Source: Opitutia bacterium | Lineage (GTDB): Bacteria > Verrucomicrobiota > Verrucomicrobiia > Opitutales > Seribacteraceae | Assembly: GCA_002730975.1 (NCBI GenBank) | Contig: PCBO01000036.1 | Location: 46,124 to 81,742, forward strand | Length of the DNA: 35,619 bases | Reading direction: 5' to 3' | Part shown: in pieces, positions 1 to 7,535 of the stretch | How the letters are laid out: every line of letters begins with the position of its first letter | Numbering within the stretch: the stretch's first letter is position 1 | Position numbers and translations under genes: made by a program | The notes under the pieces: model-generated | What the model saw: only the letters and a program-made list of their open reading frames with translations | Databases searched by the model: none | What the model was told of the DNA's origin: nothing

Positions 1-207
1 AACGTAATCGAGCGAAACAATTGGCAAAACGGCCGCTTGCCCGAAGAATGATTCAATAAAAGAAAGCAGGAAGGCCGTGTAGAAATCGAAGAACTAAAAA
101 CTGCTTCCTATGTTCAAGCTGATCGCTTTCGCTTGAAACGACAACTTAAGAGAAACCTCAAGGGCTGTTGTAGCGGGATTAAGCCCCTCGCTCTATGGAA
201 GGTGTAA
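1..207. other. Left-edge non-coding stretch
   Basis: No convincing coding region is seen here. The stretch lies downstream of the minus-strand gene that ends at 208. A weak inverted repeat (AGGGCT near 160, AGCCCCT near 180) could be part of a terminator for that gene, but the stem is short and has no clear U-tract. Confidence 0.4.
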
Positions 208-2457
208 TTAAGGTTGGCCAGGTATTGATCCCAACATGGCGGCAAAGGGGGCGGCTAAATCCAAAATCGCGGCTAGGCTGTTTGTCTTTTTATCGGTCAT
301 GCCCAAGCGGAGAGAAAAAGTTCCCTCCCCTTTTCCACTATCGGCAGTGATGGCGAGACCATCGAACTTGGTCAAGGCACCCGCAATCAATAAAGCCTCA
401 GGCCCTTTGACTTCTTCCTTAACAATCTTCAATATGGATTCCGAACTTACTTGGACTACGAAATCATTCTCCTTGAAGATAGATGAAGTAGAGGAACTGA
501 TAGGCGATGAAAAACCGCCTGCGGCGGCGACATCCTTGTTGTCCGACGTGGAGACGACCAATGCGCCTTCGGTCGGTGTTATGCTAACACCAGCCAGGGA
601 AGCCATGGCCATAGCACCTGCAACAGGGGGATGATTGCTCAAGAGAGCCTGAAATTTAGCTGTGTCAATCGAAGCCGCCAACACGAACTGAAGGGGCATA
701 TCAGGGGACGCGCCGGAAGGACCACCGTCGGGAAACCCGGGACGGTCCGGAAAACCTCCGGGGGAAGCGGTCGAAGAACCGGACGAACCACCGGGCACGG
801 CGAATGGAGGAGCTTCCACCGCCGGATTTCCCGAAGGAACACCAAACGGATTTTCTACATCTGAAACAGCTTTATCCTCTGCAGATGCAGAAGGCCTGCC
901 AAAAGGGTCAGCCTCAGCTCCCGCATCTCCGGGAGCACCGAAATCACCTGGTGAAGTTTCAAAATCTTCGACATCCGACTCTCCTCCCCCATCTCCTGTG
1001 AACTTAGTGATCGAAAAGGCAAATCCGCCCTGAAAAACGTCAAGCACCTCGCGGGGCTTGAAATTCATGTTGGGAACGGGGTCGTCCAAACTTGGGCCAC
1101 CTTGCGACTCAATAGCCGTCTCCGCCAATTCAGCAAGGCTCTTGAGGTTGAAGGACATCGAAAGATTAGCCAAGGCATCCGCGCTCAAAAACTTCGTTAA
1201 GGCCGAAGAAATACCTCCACCGCCCAGATCCGGGATGTTTTGCGCTTTACCCGAAAATTCGAGCACAACTTCTCCGGCATCGAATCGCAATCCTCCGAAC
1301 AAAGATCCCCCTTCTCCCAAATCCAATAATTCGTCGGGCACTTCCTGGCCATCGGCTACGGAAGCCAAGTTGTCGGCGCTCACGAAAACACCGGCATCGT
1401 ATTTCTTAGCATCAAGGCCAGACAAATCGTGAGACTTGGCAAAAGAATCGGAACCATCGGCGTTCATAAATCGAGCAAGTTCTTCAACAACTAATTTAGT
1501 CCCGTGCAAACTAGTCCCGTCGCATCCAACCAAGATGACTATTTCGTCACTGAATGCGAAGTAATGTTCATCAGTATCCATTTCCCACAACACATAACTG
1601 TCCTTGGATTCCTGATTTTTGGCTGCCTTATCAACACCAATTGACTGCAAAAAATCCTTTAGTTTGGCAGAATCCGAAACCTTGGCGGCAATCCCTGACA
1701 TGGGATCTTCGTCAGGCTCCACGGGGTTGACTAGAAAGTAGGCCAATAAGGGTTCGGAAAGATCGATGCCGACAGAAGCGGGATCGTCAAAAACTCCCTT
1801 GAAGGGAGGTGGCACCATATTCTCGAGCATCGACTTGGCTTGCGGACTGCTTTTGCTTTTGTCGAGAATTTGCTTCAAGTCCAACTTAGCCAATGCCATA
1901 GCGTTGGCTGGAACTCTGTCGATCAAACTTACCGAACCCGAGGAATTGCCTGACGATGCAGGCGGGGAATTCCCGTTATCGGCATCGCCACCCTCTTGAT
2001 CCTTTTCGGAATCATCACCATCAGCGTCGGCACCGGCAATGTCTTCACCGGAGTCGTCATCACCTCCACCCGACCATGGAGCCCAAATCAACAAACCGAC
2101 TATCAAGCAAGCCGCAACCCCACCGATGCTCGAAAACAAAATAATCTTCTTTTTCTTGGCTGCCGTAGCGGTAGCAGCCGCAGCCATTGCATGAGCTTCG
2201 GCGACTTGGGCCTGATGATGGGATGCTGCTTGGGCTTGTTGGGCGGAGGCTTGAGCCTGCCCATCTTGCTGAGGTTGTTGCGGTTGAGCCTGAGCCCCAC
2301 CGGCATAGCCAGGCACTTGAGCGACAGTCACCCAGTTCTGGCCATCGTAACAGGCGTAATCATGTTCGGTGAAGTGACCTTGCTGAACATATTCCCTGAG
2401 TTGATCAACGGTGTAAGGCCCGTAAGGCTGCCCATCCTTGTTAATGTGAATTTGCAT
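208..2457 (-). CDS. GYF_2-domain membrane-anchored protein with large extracytoplasmic region
   Basis: 749 residues, ATG start, no clear Shine-Dalgarno. Residues 3-50 form a GYF_2 (DUF4339) domain, recognised by the pattern of GxPYGPY followed by a Trp about 30 residues later. A Gln/Ala-rich linker (55-100) leads to KKKK and one membrane helix (about 105-127), then an acidic Gly/Asp/Ser linker (130-175). The rest (about 180-749) starts with VSLIDRVPANAMALAKLDLK. It alternates predicted strands and helices in a way that recalls DUF4836-like surface proteins, but that match is weak. A Gly/Pro/Ser-rich stretch near residues 500-580 carries DPFG and NPFG motifs. The topology suggests a cytoplasmic GYF_2 domain and an external body. 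In eukaryotes GYF domains bind proline-rich peptides; whether GYF_2 does so is not established. No function can be assigned. It is a single gene, divergent from gcvP. Confidence 0.85.
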   Translation of the reverse strand: MQIHINKDGQPYGPYTVDQLREYVQQGHFTEHDYACYDGQNWVTVAQVPGYAGGAQAQPQQPQQDGQAQASAQQAQAASHHQAQVAEAHAMAAAATATAAKKKKIILFSSIGGVAACLIVGLLIWAPWSGGGDDDSGEDIAGADADGDDSEKDQEGGDADNGNSPPASSGNSSGSVSLIDRVPANAMALAKLDLKQILDKSKSSPQAKSMLENMVPPPFKGVFDDPASVGIDLSEPLLAYFLVNPVEPDEDPMSGIAAKVSDSAKLKDFLQSIGVDKAAKNQESKDSYVLWEMDTDEHYFAFSDEIVILVGCDGTSLHGTKLVVEELARFMNADGSDSFAKSHDLSGLDAKKYDAGVFVSADNLASVADGQEVPDELLDLGEGGSLFGGLRFDAGEVVLEFSGKAQNIPDLGGGGISSALTKFLSADALANLSMSFNLKSLAELAETAIESQGGPSLDDPVPNMNFKPREVLDVFQGGFAFSITKFTGDGGGESDVEDFETSPGDFGAPGDAGAEADPFGRPSASAEDKAVSDVENPFGVPSGNPAVEAPPFAVPGGSSGSSTASPGGFPDRPGFPDGGPSGASPDMPLQFVLAASIDTAKFQALLSNHPPVAGAMAMASLAGVSITPTEGALVVSTSDNKDVAAAGGFSSPISSSTSSIFKENDFVVQVSSESILKIVKEEVKGPEALLIAGALTKFDGLAITADSGKGEGTFSLRLGMTDKKTNSLAAILDLAAPFAAMLGSIPGQP

Positions 2458-2770
2458 GGCGTAGTTTGGTTAGCGGAAAAAGATAGTCTTTGAGGGGACT
2501 CAGAACTTAAGAGAAGAATTCAATTGGAATAAAATCATGAAAGCTTGGCTTAGGGCTAGCTTTGCACAAGGTTAAAGTTATAATTCAGTTAGTAAACGTA
2601 TGATATAAATTTTCCAGAAGTATGGACTTTTTTCAACGAGAATGGGTACGCCGACCGATGCATATTATTACGACTTGACCCAAGTAGCTTGGCTTAAAAA
2701 GAATTAATTTCAAAGATGTGAATAATTTCTCGTTACGTCTGAGGGAAAAAAAGTAAAGACTCTTACACCA
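2458..2770. other. Divergent intergenic region between the GYF_2 gene and gcvP
   Basis: 313 AT-rich bases between two divergent starts, so promoters for both genes should lie here. A TATAAT is present on the plus strand at 2579-2584, but no good -35 box sits 16-18 bases upstream of it. A TTGACC at 2675-2680 lacks a convincing -10. I looked for glycine riboswitch features, since these often precede gcv genes, and saw none. No small gene is evident. Confidence 0.4.
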
Positions 2771-5700
2771 ATGAACCAAATGACAGCAGAATCTCCTCAA
2801 GCGATTTCAGAAAACCAGCCACCTCCGCTCGGATATGAACCGAACGAATTCCCACGGGAACTCACCCGCCATTACGTCTCCGCCACAGAAGAAGACATTA
2901 AGTCGATGCTCGAAACAGTGGGAGTGGAAAAACTCGAGGACCTGTTCTCCCATGTTCCAAGCGAAGTCAGATTTTCGGAACCCTTGGAATTGCCGGATGA
3001 ACTCTCCTACCAAAACCTACAGAAAAGCCTGCACAGAATTTCTGAGCAAACGAATCTACGGACTTCTTTCATTGGGGACGGCCTACCCTCTTGGGAAGTA
3101 CATCCCGTGGTCTCCTACGTTTCCAACCTAAGGCCTCTCACCACCTCGTACACTCCCTACCAACCGGAACGAAGCCAAGGCACCTTGATGACGCATTGGA
3201 TTTACCAGTGCGTAATGAGCACCCTAACCGGTTTCGAGGCAGTGAATTCCTCCCTGTACGATCGCTCCATGGCCATCTTCGAGGCCATCTGCTGCGCTAT
3301 TCGCCTTAAGAGAGGTTCCTCAACTGCCATCATCGCGGAAACGCTTTTTCCGGAAGATATGGAAGTTCTGAGCACGCTTACGACCGATACTGAGATTACC
3401 CTTGCCTTCGCCGCCATGGATCCCTCAACGGGTACAATCGACCTTTCCGCTCTTCGCCTACAAGCTGAAGCTCTCGGGGACGAACTCGCATGTATCGTGT
3501 TCCCCCAGGTGAACAGTTTAGGCCTACTTGAAGAAGTGGATGAATTGACGGAGTTTGCCAGAGAACAGCGAGTTAAGTCCGTGGCCTGCATCGACCCCAT
3601 GCTGCTTGCCGCCGGCGGACTCAAGCCACCGTCCGAATTCGGAACGGATGGAGCCGACTTTCTGGCGGGCGAGGCCCAGCACATGGCAATACGGCCAAAT
3701 TTCGGAGGGCCCGGATTAGGGGTATTCGCCGCTCGTCACAACGACAAGGTTCGCAACATGGTTCGAGCAACTCCCGGACGCTTCGTAGGGAAAGCGAAGG
3801 ATGAAGACGGTCGAGAATGTCTTGTAATGGTTCTCTCCACCCGTGAACAACACATACGAAAAGAAAAAGCGACGTCTAACGTATGCTCCAACCAAGCCTT
3901 CCTCGCGACCTTGGCTGGCGCCGCTACCCTAGCCAAAGGCGAAAGCGGCATGGCTGAAGCTTTGGCTTCGGCTCGCAAAAGCGCAGTCGAAACAGTGAAT
4001 CGACTTCTACGCCTTCCAGGAATAGAGTTAGCATTCCCGGACACCCCATTCTTCAACGAGGCGCTCCTCCAACTCGACAAGCCGGTTTCTGAAATCATAG
4101 AACTTGGCCGAAAGGCAGATCTTCACATCGGCATCGACGTTTCCAAGCGCCTACCCGGAGATTCCCCAAAAAACCTGTTGAAGATATCCTTCAATGATCT
4201 GGCGACCAAAGAAGATTTAGAGAAACTGATATCTTTCTTTCAGTCAATCTTCCCGGCAAACGAAGCCGGCTCGGTCTCGCTACCCGAAATTCCTACCAGT
4301 CAACTGCGTGAAGGCGCGACGGGCTTACCCGAAATCCCCGAAGGCGATATTCGCGAGTATTATGGAAAGCTCGCCGAGCTGAACGTCAGCCCCGACGACG
4401 CCTGCTATCCTCTAGGTTCCTGCACCATGAAGTACAACCCCTTGGTAAACGACTGGGCAGCGGGACTTCCTGGTTTTTCCGAGGCTCACCCGCAGGCTCC
4501 CGTCGAAGACGTCCAAGGGCCGCTAGAGGTTCTTTATGCCATCCAGGAGTGGTTTGCAAAAATCACGGGTTTGCCCGCAGTGACGACTCAGCCGGTGGCG
4601 GGAGCCCAAGGAGAACTCGTCGGACTGAAGCTTTTTCAAGCCTACCATCGGGATCGCCTCGATAATGATCGCGACGTCGTGTTCATCCCGAAATCGGCTC
4701 ATGGCACCAATTTTGCCACCGCCGTCATGGCAGGCTTCGACCCATCGACCGGCATCGTACATTTGGAAGCCTTACCTGACGGACGAGTTGATCCGGAAGA
4801 CTTCGACGATAAGCTCGCCGCACACGGAAAACGCCTCTGCGGAGTAATGATAACCAACCCAAACACCTCGGGTGTCTTCGAGACTGATTTCAAGGCAATC
4901 GCCGACAAGGTGCATGCTGCGGGTGGTCTCGTATACATGGATGGTGCAAACATGAACGCCATTGCAGGCCAAGTGAACCTAGAGGCTCTGGGAGTCGACG
5001 CCGTGCACAACAACCTCCACAAAACTTGGACCATCCCTCATGGCGGAGGAGGACCGGGCGATGCGATCGTGGCGGTTTCCCAATGTTTGGCAGAATACTT
5101 GCCGGGCACTCAAGTAGTGAGAAGCGAAGATGGTTTGTTTCGCCAACTTCGAACAAAGAAGTCGATCGGATCTTTTCATCGTCACCACGGAAACTTCGGA
5201 CACAAGGTCAGGGCACTCTCCTATCTGCTGCGCTTGGGGAAAGAAGGTGTGCCCCGAATGTCTGCTCTAGCGGTACTTTCCTCACGCTATCTATTCGAAA
5301 AGCTGGGAAAAAGCTACCCTACCCTGCCTACAGGCGCCATCGGCACCCCACGCATGCACGAATTCATTCTCACCCTGAGCGAAGAGGATTTTGCTAGCAT
5401 AGAGGCTGCGGGGATTCCGAGATCCCAAGCCATACCGCAGGTAGGCAAGCTGTTTCTGGATTTCGGTTTCCATGCTCCCACAGTAGCATTTCCGGAGATC
5501 TACGGCTTAATGATCGAGCCGACCGAAAGTTACACAAAAGCGGAATTGGATCGGTTTGCCGAATCCGTAGTCGCTATCCGCGACATTATCCGTGAATGCC
5601 CACAGGCCCTTGCTTCCGCTCCTCACTTCACTCCCATCGATCGCGTAGACGAAGTCGCGGCCAACCGCAATTTGATCCTAAGGGAAAAATTGGATTCCCT

Positions 5701-5794
5701 TCCCTCCATCCCGAGCAACCGAATGGCTGCCTCCGAGTTGCTCGAACTATCCATCGGCGAAATCAAGCAACTCATCATGAGTCAGGTAAATTAA
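2771..5794 (+). CDS. gcvP: Glycine dehydrogenase (decarboxylating), P-protein, fused two-subunit type
   Basis: 1007 residues. It is the PLP-dependent P-protein of the glycine cleavage system: it decarboxylates glycine and passes the aminomethyl group to lipoylated H-protein. The N-terminal half (about 20-490) is GcvPA-like, with YTPYQPERSQG from residue 127 and STREQHIRKEKA further on. The C-terminal half (about 520-1000) is GcvPB-like, with YPLGSCTMKYNP, SAHGTN, YMDGANMNA, and the PLP lysine K751 in LHKTWTIPHGGGGPG. The MKYNP form and the short linker resemble the separate GcvPA and GcvPB subunits of Bacillus or Thermotoga joined end to end. The canonical E. coli protein is about 957 residues. 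No gcvT, gcvH or lpd is nearby. The start lacks a Shine-Dalgarno; a second ATG is at 2780. Confidence 0.95.
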   Translation: MNQMTAESPQAISENQPPPLGYEPNEFPRELTRHYVSATEEDIKSMLETVGVEKLEDLFSHVPSEVRFSEPLELPDELSYQNLQKSLHRISEQTNLRTSFIGDGLPSWEVHPVVSYVSNLRPLTTSYTPYQPERSQGTLMTHWIYQCVMSTLTGFEAVNSSLYDRSMAIFEAICCAIRLKRGSSTAIIAETLFPEDMEVLSTLTTDTEITLAFAAMDPSTGTIDLSALRLQAEALGDELACIVFPQVNSLGLLEEVDELTEFAREQRVKSVACIDPMLLAAGGLKPPSEFGTDGADFLAGEAQHMAIRPNFGGPGLGVFAARHNDKVRNMVRATPGRFVGKAKDEDGRECLVMVLSTREQHIRKEKATSNVCSNQAFLATLAGAATLAKGESGMAEALASARKSAVETVNRLLRLPGIELAFPDTPFFNEALLQLDKPVSEIIELGRKADLHIGIDVSKRLPGDSPKNLLKISFNDLATKEDLEKLISFFQSIFPANEAGSVSLPEIPTSQLREGATGLPEIPEGDIREYYGKLAELNVSPDDACYPLGSCTMKYNPLVNDWAAGLPGFSEAHPQAPVEDVQGPLEVLYAIQEWFAKITGLPAVTTQPVAGAQGELVGLKLFQAYHRDRLDNDRDVVFIPKSAHGTNFATAVMAGFDPSTGIVHLEALPDGRVDPEDFDDKLAAHGKRLCGVMITNPNTSGVFETDFKAIADKVHAAGGLVYMDGANMNAIAGQVNLEALGVDAVHNNLHKTWTIPHGGGGPGDAIVAVSQCLAEYLPGTQVVRSEDGLFRQLRTKKSIGSFHRHHGNFGHKVRALSYLLRLGKEGVPRMSALAVLSSRYLFEKLGKSYPTLPTGAIGTPRMHEFILTLSEEDFASIEAAGIPRSQAIPQVGKLFLDFGFHAPTVAFPEIYGLMIEPTESYTKAELDRFAESVVAIRDIIRECPQALASAPHFTPIDRVDEVAANRNLILREKLDSLPSIPSNRMAASELLELSIGEIKQLIMSQVN

Positions 5795-5849
5795 ACAGGA
5801 TAAGGTTTGACCCGCGGGCATCATCTCAACATTTTGAAACATCTATCCC

Positions 5850-6095
5850 ATGAGCAAGGAAAAAGAAGAAATTAAGCTAATATCTAAAAATGGTCGCATC
5901 ATAGATGCGGCTCTAACGGTGATTTTCTTTATCTTCATGTGCGATGTTTTCAAGTCTCACGTACCATCGAACGATCCGGACATAATACTTTATGTCGCAG
6001 CTTACACATCATTATGCATTACGGGTGTGTTCTGGCTCGCAGCCGGAATGCTTAGAGTTACTTGGGTCGACTGGCTTCGACAAAAAAACAGCTAG
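5850..6095 (+). CDS. Small two-helix membrane protein, function unknown
   Basis: 81 residues with a charged N-terminus (MSKEKEEIKLISKNGR) and two predicted membrane helices (about 18-34 and 46-67), the second followed by a basic end. It lies 55 bases after gcvP on the same strand and converges with hflX, whose stop is 33 bases away. Length, hydropathy and position make it a plausible real gene. No family is recognised, and a link to glycine cleavage would be a guess. Confidence 0.55.
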   Translation: MSKEKEEIKLISKNGRIIDAALTVIFFIFMCDVFKSHVPSNDPDIILYVAAYTSLCITGVFWLAAGMLRVTWVDWLRQKNS

Positions 6096-6128
6096 CAATA
6101 GTTACCGTTCACTCCAAGCCAGCATGAA

Positions 6129-7415
6129 CTAAGATCCGTGTTTGGAACGAAACGCTTCCATAACGGGGATCAGAGCATCTACAGGGCTAGCCAATAGGAA
6201 AACCCCAGCTTCGTTTGGTTCTTCCCTTCGGATAGAACCTGCCCGACGAAGTCGAGCAACCAGATCATAGCGATCATGTGGCACAAGATATTCACGCTCC
6301 ACGACACCTTCTTTCAAGATACCCTCAAAGACAATGGCCAACGCCTCAAGTCCTTCGCTCGTTGTCGCACTTACAAAGATGGCGTCGGGATCCTTAAAAC
6401 GGGCAGAAGCACGCTCGATCTCATCATTGACCAAATCGACTTTGTTGAAGACAGTGACGATTTTTTTTTCGACGATCCCCAATTCCTTGAGAACCTCAAG
6501 AGTCGTCTCCATTTGTTCGACGGCTTCTCCGGAGGAAAGGTCAACCACGTGAATAAGAAAATCGGCGACCAAAGCCTCCTCGAGAGTTGCCTTGAACGCA
6601 TCCACCAACCGGTGCGGGAGATTCCTTACGAAACCAACCGTATCCGTTAGAACAAGGCTTCGACCGGAAGGTAAATTCATCTTCCGACTGGTCGGATCCA
6701 AAGTGGCGAAAAGCTTGTCGGCGACATAGATGTCGGAGCCAGTCAACTTGTTGAGCAACGTGGATTTCCCTGCGTTGGTATAGCCCACGATGGAAGCTGT
6801 CGGCACGGGTACGCGACGACGACGCTTGCGGCTCAAGGTACGTTGCCGAATCACTTGAACGAGTTCACGTTTCGTTGAGGCGATCTTGTCTCGAAGCATA
6901 CGCTGATCCAACTCAAGCTGAGCCTCTCCCTCCCCACGCTGAGTAACCCCACCACCACGTTGCCTGCCGAGGTGAGTCCATGCCCGGCGAAGGCGAGGCA
7001 GGGAATATTCAAGACGAGCCAATTCCACTTGAAGGACCGCTTCGCGAGTTTGAGCGCGATCAGCAAATACATCAATGATTACCTCATGCCTATCGATTAC
7101 GGCTCCCTTGCATTCTTTTTCCCAATTCCTCTGCTGCCCAGGAGTCAGTTCATTATCAAATACAATTACGTCGCACTCGGCAGCCTGCGCAAGTTCAAGG
7201 ATTTCCTGTACCTTGCCCTTGCCTAGCAAAAATTTAGGATAGGTCTTTCGAACCCGAGCCAATATCGAACCCATGACCTCGATTCCAAGGTTTTCCACAA
7301 GCTCCTTCAACTCTTTCAACAAAGATACAGCCCGAGCCTCCTCTTCTTTGTGCCTGACAACCGAAACCAAAAAGGCTCGCTCAACTCGCCTAGGCTTTTC
7401 GCTTACCTCAAACAC
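6129..7415 (-). CDS. hflX: GTPase HflX (ribosome-splitting)
   Basis: 428 residues with a GTG start (35 bases after the preceding terminator) and no Shine-Dalgarno. HflX is a cytoplasmic translational GTPase of the Obg-HflX group that binds the 50S subunit and rescues stalled or stressed ribosomes. The N-terminal HflX domain (about 15-150) includes a TYPKFLLGKGKVQE-type segment. A Gly-rich linker (about 151-165) is followed by a coiled coil (about 165-195). The G domain shows G1 GYTNAGKST (211-219), a switch I TLDPTSR, G3 DTVGF (258-262), G4 NKVD (324-327) and G5 SA (349-350). A short C-terminal domain follows. Length is normal for the family. Because a terminator-like hairpin lies between ppdK and this start, expression may need read-through or a promoter overlapping that hairpin. 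Confidence 0.95.
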   Translation of the reverse strand: MFEVSEKPRRVERAFLVSVVRHKEEEARAVSLLKELKELVENLGIEVMGSILARVRKTYPKFLLGKGKVQEILELAQAAECDVIVFDNELTPGQQRNWEKECKGAVIDRHEVIIDVFADRAQTREAVLQVELARLEYSLPRLRRAWTHLGRQRGGGVTQRGEGEAQLELDQRMLRDKIASTKRELVQVIRQRTLSRKRRRRVPVPTASIVGYTNAGKSTLLNKLTGSDIYVADKLFATLDPTSRKMNLPSGRSLVLTDTVGFVRNLPHRLVDAFKATLEEALVADFLIHVVDLSSGEAVEQMETTLEVLKELGIVEKKIVTVFNKVDLVNDEIERASARFKDPDAIFVSATTSEGLEALAIVFEGILKEGVVEREYLVPHDRYDLVARLRRAGSIRREEPNEAGVFLLASPVDALIPVMEAFRSKHGS

Positions 7416-7453
7416 GAGATTCGATCGAACGGTCCACGACCTCGAAAATGAAA

Positions 7454-7488
7454 GCGGGTCGATCTCGCAATAAAGGAGACCGACCCGC
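7454..7488 (-). terminator. Hairpin terminator after ppdK
   Basis: A 13-base inverted repeat (7454-7466 with 7476-7488, one G-U pair when read as RNA) encloses a 9-base loop. Read on the minus strand it is followed by TTTCATTTT, as expected of an intrinsic terminator for ppdK. On the plus strand it is followed by a run of A, so it would not terminate in that direction. Confidence 0.65.
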
Positions 7489-7535
7489 GAAAAAAAAACT
7501 ACTTTTCGGGCGTGAAGCCAAATTCGGATGTTCGG

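Noticed and set aside
2458-2770. Glycine riboswitch upstream of gcvP
   Set aside because: Looked for the conserved aptamer stretches because the context invites it; none were seen.
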